Translations under genes and position numbers: made by a program
Assembly (NCBI GenBank): GCA_023957475.1
Contig: JAMLHA010000007.1
Location: 62,001-126,000, forward strand
Direction: 5' to 3'
DNA length: 64,000 bases
Source of the DNA: Crocinitomicaceae bacterium
GTDB taxonomy: Bacteria; Bacteroidota; Bacteroidia; Flavobacteriales_D; Crocinitomicaceae
Notes under the pieces: generated by a model
Told to the model about the DNA's origin: nothing
Databases searched by the model: none
Seen by the model: the letters and a program-made list of their open reading frames with translations, nothing else
Shown: positions 35,725 to 43,733 of the stretch, piece after piece
Layout of the letters: each line of letters opens with the position of its first letter
Position numbering within the stretch: position 1 is the first letter of the stretch

Positions 35725-37881
35725 ATGAAAACTATATTATTAATACTATTCACACTACCGTTTCTTTTATTTGCACAACAACCTAGAATGTCTGTTAAAT
35801 CTCAAGTAGATGTTGCATTTGTTAAAAAGAATACGCCTTTGATTTTAAAGGAAAATTCAACAATGTGGAGGGAATTGCCTTTGATAAAAATAAACGGACA
35901 AATTTATGTTTCATTTGTTGGTAAATTGAAGTCAGAATCGTATGCAAATAACTTGGATGGAGTGATTGTTGGAGATGGAATTGGCGCAATTAGAAGTGTG
36001 CGAATTCGAATTGATAAATTGGATCAAATTGAGCAATTGAATCAATTGTCTCACCTTGAAATAGCTGGAAAAATAAAACCGGATTTGGCAAAAGTGAATT
36101 ACGATACACGAGCAGATAGTGTTCATGCGGGATTGGGATTGCCTCAAGCATTTACTGGAAAAAATGTTATCATTGGGATACAAGACTGGGGATTTGATTA
36201 TACACAACCTATGTTTTACGATACATTGTTGCAAAATACACGAATTTTGGCAGCATGGGATCAATTTAAACGTTCTGGACCACATCCTGCTTTGTACAAT
36301 TACGGAGCTGAATATTCAACAATTAGTGAGTTGTTGACTGCAGAAACCGATACCTCCAATCAATTGAATCATTCAACGCATGGAACACATGTATCAGGTA
36401 TTGCAGGAGGAAGTGGAGCAGGTGTTTATGCCAAAGGAATGTCTTTTGAAAACAATTTCTTATTTACCACTATTTTGGTGGATGAAGCGGCAGCAATTGA
36501 TGCATGGAATTGGATGTATTTGAAAGCTCAAAGTTATGGCAAACGTCTGGTTGTAAATATGAGTTGGGGATTGTATCATTTTAGCGGCAACGATGGAACT
36601 TCGTTGTTGAGTCAAGCTATAGAGTCTTTTACTGATAACGGCGTTTTGTTTGTTTCATCAGCAGGAAATAATGGTGATGTAAATTTCCATATACAAAAGG
36701 AATTTAACAACGATAGCATTCGCACAAAAGTAAAATTCTATGATTATGCATTGCATGATTCTCTTTGGGGACAAAGTTTGCACGGTTGGGGAGAAGTGGG
36801 AAAGAATTTTGAAATGAAAATTCAACTTTATTCTTCAGCTACTAATTTAATTGCCGAAACACCTTTTTATTCTTCAATGATGAACGGTTATGACGAAGGA
36901 TTTATAGTAGTTTCTCCTGGTGATACTGTTTGGTACAATGTTGCAGGTGAATCTGCTTTCCCTTCCAATGGAAAACCGACTATTCGCTTTCGTGTAAATA
37001 ACAAGTTTGCCTATAGCACAGTATTGGTGGCTCGCGCTACTGATGGAGTTGTACATTTCTGGAATTTGGTAGAATTGACTACTAATGGAGGAAATTGGGG
37101 ACAGCCGTTTCAAACGTTTGGAACAGGCACAATTGCTGGTGATACGCAATATGGAATAGGCGAACCAACTTGTGCTACAGATTGTATTTCTATTGCTTCG
37201 CATTCGGCACAATTTTTACATTCAAGTGGTAATGTGTTTGGAGGAGCTCGTTCGAGCTTTTCGAGTATAGGTCCACGAAACGATGGAGCTATGAAGCCAG
37301 ATATTTCAGCTCCTGGTTCTTCTGTTGTAAGTTCAATCAATTCTTTTACCACCGATTCGTACACAGCTGTAGAAACGACCAATTTTCAAGGGAAAAATTA
37401 TTATTTTGCATCCATGTCGGGTACATCAATGGCGTCTCCAGTAGTAGCTGGAATTTGTGCATTGATTTGGGAAGCAAATCCTTATTTATCACCACGACAA
37501 GTGAAGAATATCATCATTCAAACAGCTCGATTGGATCAACATACGGGGCAAATACCAGCAGAAGGTGATGTGAAATGGGGACATGGAAAGATTGATGCGT
37601 TGGCAGCTGTAAAATTAGCGTTGACTGTTGTAGGTGTTGATGAATTATCTATGGAGAATCAAAATGATTGGCAAGTTTATCCCAATCCAGCGAATTCATT
37701 TATAAAAGTGAATGGATTGACAGCGATTCAACAAGCTCAATTGATTGATATAAACGGTAAACAAATTGATTTAGATACTCACTTGAATGAATGGAATATT
37801 TCAAATCAAACACCGGGAATCTATTTGTTTAGAGTTGTGGCAAATAATAAAGTTTATCAAAAGAAACTGATTATCAACTAA
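35725..37881 (+). CDS. T9SS-secreted subtilisin-family serine peptidase (S8)
   Basis: 718 residues from ATG 35725 (MKTILLILFTLPFLLFAQQP signal); an ATG at 35713 is also possible, while the in-frame run from 35620 lies in repeat-derived sequence. A pro-region precedes the S8 domain, whose catalytic residues are Asp154 (GIQDWGFDY), His219 (STHGTHVSGIAGG) and Ser568 (SGTSMASPVVAG), with the oxyanion Asn in SSAGNNGDV. About 200 residues of insert lie between the Asn and Ser motifs. The tail (WQVYPNPANSF, then QTPGIYLFRVVANN) is a type A T9SS signal. Likely a surface or extracellular protease for nutrition or processing. A near-consensus box (TATCTTTA, 35698) lies upstream. Confidence 0.92.
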   Translation: MKTILLILFTLPFLLFAQQPRMSVKSQVDVAFVKKNTPLILKENSTMWRELPLIKINGQIYVSFVGKLKSESYANNLDGVIVGDGIGAIRSVRIRIDKLDQIEQLNQLSHLEIAGKIKPDLAKVNYDTRADSVHAGLGLPQAFTGKNVIIGIQDWGFDYTQPMFYDTLLQNTRILAAWDQFKRSGPHPALYNYGAEYSTISELLTAETDTSNQLNHSTHGTHVSGIAGGSGAGVYAKGMSFENNFLFTTILVDEAAAIDAWNWMYLKAQSYGKRLVVNMSWGLYHFSGNDGTSLLSQAIESFTDNGVLFVSSAGNNGDVNFHIQKEFNNDSIRTKVKFYDYALHDSLWGQSLHGWGEVGKNFEMKIQLYSSATNLIAETPFYSSMMNGYDEGFIVVSPGDTVWYNVAGESAFPSNGKPTIRFRVNNKFAYSTVLVARATDGVVHFWNLVELTTNGGNWGQPFQTFGTGTIAGDTQYGIGEPTCATDCISIASHSAQFLHSSGNVFGGARSSFSSIGPRNDGAMKPDISAPGSSVVSSINSFTTDSYTAVETTNFQGKNYYFASMSGTSMASPVVAGICALIWEANPYLSPRQVKNIIIQTARLDQHTGQIPAEGDVKWGHGKIDALAAVKLALTVVGVDELSMENQNDWQVYPNPANSFIKVNGLTAIQQAQLIDINGKQIDLDTHLNEWNISNQTPGIYLFRVVANNKVYQKKLIIN

Positions 37882-37885
37882 CGGG

Positions 37886-38983
37886 TTATTTATTACTAAA
37901 TGTTTCTCTACCTTTCCATTCGGGTTTGTAGAATACAGAAATGAGTCCCAAAAGCAGAGTGTAGAAAGGAAAAAGCAATTCATAAACAAAGAGTTGTAGT
38001 AGCAACCCTCTTTTTTGAAGCTCTTTCAGATAGAATTCAACGATCGCATAATCGATGAATACTTTTATGAGTACCAACTCGATAGCTCCTATGTAGTAGC
38101 TTTTTATTAAACAAAACGCCACTAATGAGATAAATGAAAATGTAATGAATAGTTGAATAAACCCAACGATCATTGCAAGTTTATCTTTTACATGAGGTGT
38201 TTTTTGTATCCATCTCAAACGTTGATCCAAAAACTCAGGTAAAGAAGTTGGAGAAGGAGTTGTAACCGCTAACTGATTGTTGAGTACAATGCTTGTTTCT
38301 TTCTTGTTTTTAACAAAATCAGCTAATAGAAATTGATCATCACCACTTAGTACATGACGATGCATTTTGTATGAATTGACTTCAATAAATGTTGATTTTT
38401 TGAACAATAGATTGGCACCACTGGATACAATTGGGCGTTTAAAACCAGCAGTGATAATATTGATTACATTGAGTAAATAAATGTCCAATTCAACTATTTT
38501 TTGCCAACCCGAAGATTTCATTTTAACAGGTAAAATAATTAAATCTGATTCTTGCAATGTGCTCATTGTGTCAAAGTAGCTTGCTTCAAATGTAACATCT
38601 GCATCCATGGTAAGAATAAATGCTGTTTTTGAATTGTAAACTCCATAATGAATAGCCGCTTTTTTACCATTTTCAACGCTGTGTAGGATAGAATAATTAT
38701 CTATTTTTAGTGAAGATTGAATTACTTCAACTGTTTTGTCTGTCGAGTGATCATCGATAAAAAGTATTGAATGAGGCAAGGTTGAACTATTATTCAATGC
38801 ATTTAACAATGGTACGATTCGTTTTTCTTCGTTTCTAAAAGGAATCAACAAAGTAATTTCATCTAATTGAATGGTTGAACTATTCTTTGTTAAACTCTTT
38901 AAAAAGAATCGCTTAATACCTTTTATACAAATAAAAAATAGAGCGATGTATAGACTACAATAGAGAAGTATCCAATTATTCAT
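37886..38983 (-). CDS. Membrane glycosyltransferase, family 2
   Basis: 365 residues from ATG 38983 (MNNWILLYCSLYIALFFICI, first membrane helix), which overlaps the stop of the upstream gene by 8 bases. A GT-A domain follows: TLLIPFRNEEKRIVPLL, FIDDHSTDKTVEVI, TMDADVTFE (DxD-like metal site), and the acceptor region SGDDQFLLADF with the QxxRW-like RLRWIQKT. Two or three C-terminal helices. Homologues transfer sugars to lipids or extend polysaccharides. Together with the neighbouring flippase-like gene it suggests modification of a membrane lipid. Confidence 0.9.
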   Translation of the reverse strand: MNNWILLYCSLYIALFFICIKGIKRFFLKSLTKNSSTIQLDEITLLIPFRNEEKRIVPLLNALNNSSTLPHSILFIDDHSTDKTVEVIQSSLKIDNYSILHSVENGKKAAIHYGVYNSKTAFILTMDADVTFEASYFDTMSTLQESDLIILPVKMKSSGWQKIVELDIYLLNVINIITAGFKRPIVSSGANLLFKKSTFIEVNSYKMHRHVLSGDDQFLLADFVKNKKETSIVLNNQLAVTTPSPTSLPEFLDQRLRWIQKTPHVKDKLAMIVGFIQLFITFSFISLVAFCLIKSYYIGAIELVLIKVFIDYAIVEFYLKELQKRGLLLQLFVYELLFPFYTLLLGLISVFYKPEWKGRETFSNK

Positions 38984-39893
38984 TTCCGCCCTTTTTTCTA
39001 CATATAAATAAGCCAATCATTGTTGGTAGAAACAAATTGATTAACCATATTGTTAATGATGCTGTAATAATACTCATTTCCGAAATTGCAATGCCTGAGA
39101 AAACAATTAAAGCAATTGATTCACGGATAAATAATTTTCCAAACAACAACGAAGGAGATAAGGTTGTCCATAGATAAAATAACCAAACCAACCAAAATAA
39201 ATGTAGATCCAATGGTTGTCCAAACGCATTTAATGCCAATAAGAATTGAATTGAAAAAATAACGTTTCTTAAGAATGAGAACCACAGTATTTTGATTCTA
39301 AACGTTTTATTTTCTCTCAATAGTATGAAAATGTGTTTATACCATTTGTATTTATTGAAAAAGAAGTCAATTTTTTCGTAATTGAAATAAAATAAATAGG
39401 CGATAATTGCAATAAGAAGGGGAATGAGCAGTGTTTTTGATTCAATAGATGCAGATGAAAGTACCAAACCAAATAATCCAAGTGTAATAGTGGTAATGAA
39501 TTGCCCCAAATTGGCTGTTAATGTTAGTAAAGTAATTGGAATACGTTCTCTTCGTTGGAAGTAAAATATTCGTCCGATGAAATTTCCTTGCATGTTTGGT
39601 GTTAGCATTCCAGTGATGATTCCAGCAAAAAACGATTGAATTTTATATTTTTTAGGGGATTTGTCTTTGATTGCAGTTAAAACAAGTGTCCACTTTTTGT
39701 ATTCAAAGAAATAATTGGGAAATGTTAGTAAAATTACCACTAAAAGACTAAAATAATTCGTTAAATGAACGTCGGTTAATTGATTAATTGATAGTTTCTT
39801 AATTTGAAAATAGAAAAGTATTCCAACGCTTATTGTTAGAATTATTTTTAACAATTTAAAATTCAGTCTTTTATTTTTAGTAATTTTAGTCAA
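38976..39893 (-). CDS. Lysylphosphatidylglycerol-synthase-TM-like membrane protein (UPF0104/flippase-like)
   Basis: 305 residues, eight or so hydrophobic helices. Features of the LPG-synthase transmembrane family: an early F-F-A-G-I-I-T-G-M-L-T-P segment (FFAGIITGMLTP) and GNFIGRIFYFQRRERIP, the usual G-D/N-x-x-R region. No catalytic aminoacyl-transfer domain. The start is a TTG at 39893; no ATG is available upstream in frame before the divergent ruvC, 13 bases away. Family members flip or modify lipids; it is probably an accessory to the GT2 gene it overlaps. Confidence 0.8.
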   Translation of the reverse strand: MTKITKNKRLNFKLLKIILTISVGILFYFQIKKLSINQLTDVHLTNYFSLLVVILLTFPNYFFEYKKWTLVLTAIKDKSPKKYKIQSFFAGIITGMLTPNMQGNFIGRIFYFQRRERIPITLLTLTANLGQFITTITLGLFGLVLSSASIESKTLLIPLLIAIIAYLFYFNYEKIDFFFNKYKWYKHIFILLRENKTFRIKILWFSFLRNVIFSIQFLLALNAFGQPLDLHLFWLVWLFYLWTTLSPSLLFGKLFIRESIALIVFSGIAISEMSIITASLTIWLINLFLPTMIGLFICRKKGGNE

Positions 39894-39906
39894 AACTTCT
39901 ATTTGA

Positions 39907-40476
39907 ATGGTTGAAGATAAGATAATTCTTGGAATTGATCCTGGAACAACAGTTTTAGGTTATGGAATAGTGCAAATTAAAGGTAAAAATTTGACATTGT
40001 TGAACTTTGGAGTAATTCAATTGAGTAAATTATCCAATCAACCGGAGAAATTAGACCGTATTTTTTCCCGTATAGATGGTTTAATTAAGGAGTATCAACC
40101 ACATGAATTGGCAATTGAAGCCCCATTTTTTGGTAAAAACGTTCAATCGATGTTAAAACTTGGTCGTGCACAAGGTGTTGCCATCGCTGCTTGTTTGAGC
40201 AATGGCATGATCTATGAGGAATATTCACCACGTAGAATAAAACAAGCGATTACAGGTAATGGAAATGCTTCAAAAGAGCAAGTAGCAACCATGTTGCAAA
40301 AGATTTTTCAAATCAAGGATATGCCTAAGTATTTGGATGCTACCGATGGTTTAGCTGCTGCGGTTTGTCACCATTTCTCAAAAGGAGTTGGAGAAAATTA
40401 TAAATCAAAAGAAAAAAGTTGGGAGTCATTTGTAAAAAACAATCCAGATAGAAACATTAAGTTGGGAGGAAAGTAA
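39907..40476 (+). CDS. ruvC: Holliday-junction endonuclease RuvC
   Basis: 189 residues, cytosolic nuclease that cuts Holliday junctions in recombination. Acidic catalytic residues appear in ILGIDPGTTVLGYG, LAIEAPFFGKN and YLDATDGLAAAVCHH. A basic C-terminal tail follows the nuclease domain. It is not next to ruvA or ruvB here. A hairpin follows the stop. Confidence 0.96.
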   Translation: MVEDKIILGIDPGTTVLGYGIVQIKGKNLTLLNFGVIQLSKLSNQPEKLDRIFSRIDGLIKEYQPHELAIEAPFFGKNVQSMLKLGRAQGVAIAACLSNGMIYEEYSPRRIKQAITGNGNASKEQVATMLQKIFQIKDMPKYLDATDGLAAAVCHHFSKGVGENYKSKEKSWESFVKNNPDRNIKLGGK

Positions 40477-40479
40477 CTA

Positions 40480-40512
40480 AAAATGGGCTATCAAATTGAC
40501 AGCCCATTTTTT
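40480..40512. terminator. Bidirectional terminator between ruvC and the OmpA-family gene
   Basis: AAAATGGGCT pairs with AGCCCATTTT around an 11-base loop; the arms give U runs for both converging genes. Confidence 0.85.
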
Positions 40513-40530
40513 AGTTCTATTTTAGTTCGA

Positions 40531-41697
40531 TTATCGAATCTTAAACTCTACACGTCTGTTTTTAGCTTGGATGATGTCTTCTTCATCATTCGCTGTGATT
40601 TCAGAACTTTTTTCACTGCTTCCTTGAGGAGATGCAATCAATCGAGTAGTGTGGATACCATTTTCCTTTAAGTAATTGTAAATCATGTTTACACGTTTAC
40701 CGTCCATTCCAGAAAAGAACGAATTGTCTTCTGCAGCTTTTTCTTCAGCTTCATCTGAATAACCGTTGATTTGCAACTGATTGTTTGGATTTTCTTTCAT
40801 TAATTTTACAATCATATCCAAGGCATCTTTACCTGCATCAGTCAAATCTGTTTTACCAAATCCAAAATACACGCTTAATGCACTAACTTTTTGACTTAGT
40901 GACATGTCATCTGTAATATTTAAAGCTTTTTGATACACTGTTAAAGAAAATCCATCTGTTGGATCTGCTTTCGCACATTCACAAGGATTGTCTTCGTCTA
41001 TTTGATACACAGTGATATTATCCAAATAATAATATGCAGCTGGAATCAACGCTGTTTTAGACTTAGAATCTTTTTTATTTCTTTGTGTTTTGGTGTTTTC
41101 ATTTGAAGTAAAATTACCAATTGTAATAAACTTCTCACCGCCATCAGCAATAAACGTTCCACAAACTTGATCCCAACCATAAGGAGCATTGAATATTTTA
41201 TTATTTTCATTCAATACATGCGTTTTTTCAATAATGCTTTCTTTGGCTTCTGTACCAAAGGCTTTTTTAGAGAAATGTGCACCAATTTGATTGCTTGAAT
41301 ACATAGAAGCTTCTGCCATTGCTACATAAAACTGCACACAATACTTTTCTCCTTTTTTCAAAGGATTAAGCAATTTGTTTGAAACATAAGAACGTGGCAT
41401 TTTGTTATTGTGAGAAAATGCAACAAATCCTACGTAGTTAGAACCATCTTTTGGATTTTCTTTACCATAAATATTTTCTGGTGTTCCAATATCTGGTGTT
41501 TTTTTGCTTGGTAAAAATAAGTCTGCTTTAGCTCCAGTTGGTGAATACCATCCTGTGGCATTTTCAATAGCTCCTAATTTTTTGGGGTCTTTTGCTAGCG
41601 ATTCAAAACTACCGTTAGAAACTAAGTTTTCATTCGTTTGCCCAAAAGCAATTGATACTGAAAGGCTTAATATTGCCATTGTGATAGAATTTTTCAT
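40531..41697 (-). CDS. OmpA-family outer-membrane/peptidoglycan-binding protein
   Basis: 388 residues from ATG 41697 (MKNSITMAILSLSVSIAFG signal, cut near QTNEN). An N-terminal jelly-roll-like domain starts NLVSNGSFESL, a form seen in Bacteroidota OmpA proteins of about this size, and the C-terminal ~110 residues are an OmpA domain (LQINGYSDEAEE, GKRVNMIYNYLKENGI, ends RVEFKIR). Known for the family: the domain binds peptidoglycan and ties it to the outer membrane. A possible -7 box (TATATTTG) is at 41783-41776. Confidence 0.9.
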   Translation of the reverse strand: MKNSITMAILSLSVSIAFGQTNENLVSNGSFESLAKDPKKLGAIENATGWYSPTGAKADLFLPSKKTPDIGTPENIYGKENPKDGSNYVGFVAFSHNNKMPRSYVSNKLLNPLKKGEKYCVQFYVAMAEASMYSSNQIGAHFSKKAFGTEAKESIIEKTHVLNENNKIFNAPYGWDQVCGTFIADGGEKFITIGNFTSNENTKTQRNKKDSKSKTALIPAAYYYLDNITVYQIDEDNPCECAKADPTDGFSLTVYQKALNITDDMSLSQKVSALSVYFGFGKTDLTDAGKDALDMIVKLMKENPNNQLQINGYSDEAEEKAAEDNSFFSGMDGKRVNMIYNYLKENGIHTTRLIASPQGSSEKSSEITANDEEDIIQAKNRRVEFKIR

Positions 41698-41775
41698 ATT
41701 TTTAGTATTGAGTTTCATAATTTATTTTTTTACAGTTTTGACTGTTTGTATAGTAAAGGAGTAAACTCCAATTTT

Positions 41776-41783
41776 CAAATATA
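41776..41783 (-). promoter_or_regulatory. Weak candidate -7 box for the OmpA-family gene
   Basis: TATATTTG on the minus strand, ~79 bases before the start; no -33 TTG. Chance matches are common in this AT-rich DNA. Confidence 0.3.
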
Positions 41784-41900
41784 CAATATGTCTTTAATTT
41801 AGCGTTGTTATCGTTGTTTTTTTTGTTTATTTTTTTAAAAAACACAATTATTTCACTAAAAGTACCTACAAGAGCTGTGCCAAAATTTGTTTTTATGGAA

Positions 41901-42524
41901 TTAAATAGCTTCAGAAGCTTCCAAAAAATCATATTGAATGTCAATATTGTCAATAAAAGACTGTATTTTATTGTTTATTGCATTTGTAAAGAAAATTAGT
42001 TGAGTTTTCTTTTCTAAACTTTCGATTAATCGTTTCATTTCAGCTTGTTTGTGCAGTGTTAAACACGCATCCAAATCGTCAATAATGAATAAATCCAGTA
42101 GCGCAATATTAATTCCATTTTGTATGTAAAGATCATATACGCGCTTTGGATTGCCAATGATGATTTCTGTACCATCAAAAATATCATTGCGTTGCTGAAT
42201 CATATTTCCTTTGTCGTGAGCTAAATCTGCCGTAATGTCCAATTTTCTACAAATAATTTTGGCTTTGTTGTATATGGTTTCTGCATTATCTGGCGTGCTG
42301 GTTAAATAAATGACTCTTGGAGAACCCTCGTATTCGCTATTCACTTTGTTGAAAATTGACACCAATGCAGTTGTCGTCTTTCCACTATTGATAGGAGCGT
42401 AGATAACCAAGTTTTTTCCTGATTTAATTGATGAAAAAAAACGCTTTGAATCTCCATCAAGTTGTTCTATTTGAACAAATTTTAAGGCTTCAACAACTTC
42501 GGGCTTTACTTTTTTAAACGACAC
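41901..42524 (-). CDS. Single-RecA-domain DEAD-box-helicase-like protein
   Basis: 207 residues starting at a GTG. It contains only the first RecA-like domain of a DEAD-box helicase: Walker A-like APINSGKTTTALV, motif Ia-like YLTSTPDN, GNPKRVYD (motif Ib region), a DEAD variant FIIDDLDACLTL, and a motif III-like FFTNAINNK in place of SAT. The usual second RecA domain, with motifs IV to VI, is absent and no remnant is seen in the 376 bases after the stop (which hold the OmpA gene). Without it classic unwinding is not expected. The frame is open and coding-like, so it may be a real one-domain protein of RNA metabolism; function unknown. Confidence 0.75.
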   Translation of the reverse strand: MSFKKVKPEVVEALKFVQIEQLDGDSKRFFSSIKSGKNLVIYAPINSGKTTTALVSIFNKVNSEYEGSPRVIYLTSTPDNAETIYNKAKIICRKLDITADLAHDKGNMIQQRNDIFDGTEIIIGNPKRVYDLYIQNGINIALLDLFIIDDLDACLTLHKQAEMKRLIESLEKKTQLIFFTNAINNKIQSFIDNIDIQYDFLEASEAI

Positions 42525-43046
42525 AACTTTTTTGCGCGAAGTTAGTGATTCTTATTTAATTTTAAAAAGGTTGAATTGTTATGTCGAAATAAGAAATCTG
42601 TAGTATTCGTATAGTAACAGGTGCTTCACATTCGACCACTTACAGGGTCGGGAGTTCGTTTAGTTATGCTCCGTTATAGACATATCATCCATACTGGATG
42701 AAGATTGTTAGTGGTTATTGGATTGCTTTTTTTATTCCTGATCTCACCCAATACTTGTATTGAAGGCATTCGAAAGATGGAGAATTATTTATAAACACAC
42801 ACGAATCTCTATCTGATCTCTCTCGACCCTGTAGGTGGTCGAATGTCTATAACTAAGAGTACGCCTCTATAACCATCGACCCCGTAGGTGGTCGAATAAT
42901 TATCACATTGTACTAACTACCGTAATCTCCCACTCAAAACAATCTATTTCCTATTCAAATATATTAAGTGTGAATTCATTTTATTTCCACTGTTAATTTA
43001 TTTAACTATCTAAAAAACAATAAGATAAAATATTTTATAAAATTTA
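42525..43046. other. Intergenic region rich in palindromic repeats
   Basis: The ~520 bases between the helicase-like gene and the TetR promoter contain no credible gene. They hold three ~21-base palindromic units (42630-42650, 42823-42844, 42876-42897) and AT-rich sequence from 42950 on. Confidence 0.7.
42630..42897. repeat. Three copies of a TCGACC...GGTCGA palindromic unit
   Basis: Copies 2 and 3 are direct: TCGACCCTGTAGGTGGTCGA (42823-42842) and TCGACCCCGTAGGTGGTCGA (42876-42895), both followed by AT. Copy 1 (42630-42650) is inverted: ATTCGACCACTTACAGGGTC, then G. Each can fold on itself (TCGACC with GGTCGA), and copy 1 can pair with 2 or 3. Near copies 1 and 2 there are also related flanks (TATAAC...CTAA). 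Confidence 0.8.
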
Positions 43047-43063
43047 ACTTAACAGTGTTAAGT
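43047..43063. promoter_or_regulatory. Operator palindrome of the TetR efflux operon
   Basis: ACTTAACA-G-TGTTAAGT, a perfect 17-base palindrome, ends 7 bases before the -7 box TATCTTTG (43071-43078) and so would block RNA polymerase if occupied. Its position before a TetR gene strongly suggests autoregulation. Confidence 0.75.
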
Positions 43064-43070
43064 AAATGAT

Positions 43071-43078
43071 TATCTTTG
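43071..43078 (+). promoter_or_regulatory. -7 box of the TetR efflux operon
   Basis: TATCTTTG matches TANNTTTG and ends five bases before the ATG at 43083, which implies a leaderless message. Confidence 0.65.
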
Positions 43079-43082
43079 TGGC

Positions 43083-43733
43083 ATGAAAGGGGAAGATAAA
43101 AAAACAAATCGAAAGGAAGATGTTCGGAAGTTGATTCTAGATGCTGCGAAAAAGCTTTTTGTAGAAGAAGGCTATCAGTCAACATCTATGCGTAAAATAG
43201 CTTCTGAGATTGGCTATAGTCCAACTGCTATTTATCTCTATTACAAGGATAAAGGCGATGTTGTGTATGAGTTGCATCAAGAAGGATTTTCGTTGCTAAA
43301 GACGTATTTAATGCCATTGGCAACTGTTGAAGCCCCTTTTGAACGGTTGAAAGCATTGGGGAGAACATATTTGAATTTTGCCAAAGAACACCCCGATTTT
43401 TATGAAGTTATGTTTATGATGAAAGAACCAATGGTTCATTTGGATAACAATCCAACGAATGAAATGTGGGAGGGTGGAAAAGAAATGTTTGGATTCATTA
43501 TAGCAACCATTGCCGAATGTCAACAACAAGGTTATTTTTCAAAAGACAATCCGCAATACATTGCTTTGCAAGCCTGGGGATTGGTGCATGGTTTGTGTTC
43601 GCTGTATATCACAACACGTTTGGATAAAGTTGGAATGGAAAATATTTCTGAATTATCGGCAGATGCTTTGTTGGAAAATGCCTATAAATCGTTTGTAAGT
43701 TTTGTTGAATCTTCAAAAAATAGTAAAAGATGA
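43083..43733 (+). CDS. TetR/AcrR-family transcriptional repressor
   Basis: 216 residues. N-terminal TetR DNA-binding domain: LILDAAKKLFVEEGYQSTSM, then the helix-turn-helix MRKIASEIGYSPTAIYLYYK at residues ~35-60. The C-terminal ligand domain belongs to the class with a WHG-like segment (LQAWGLVHGLCSLYI). It is the first gene of an efflux operon and overlaps tolC by 4 bases (ATGA), so it probably represses its own operon from the palindrome 20 bases upstream and is released by a pump substrate. Confidence 0.95.
   Translation: MKGEDKKTNRKEDVRKLILDAAKKLFVEEGYQSTSMRKIASEIGYSPTAIYLYYKDKGDVVYELHQEGFSLLKTYLMPLATVEAPFERLKALGRTYLNFAKEHPDFYEVMFMMKEPMVHLDNNPTNEMWEGGKEMFGFIIATIAECQQQGYFSKDNPQYIALQAWGLVHGLCSLYITTRLDKVGMENISELSADALLENAYKSFVSFVESSKNSKR

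Noticed and set aside
42600..42910. Possible CRISPR array or tRNA cluster
   Set aside because: Only three units, in mixed orientation and with unequal spacing; no cas genes; no tRNA cloverleaf could be drawn.
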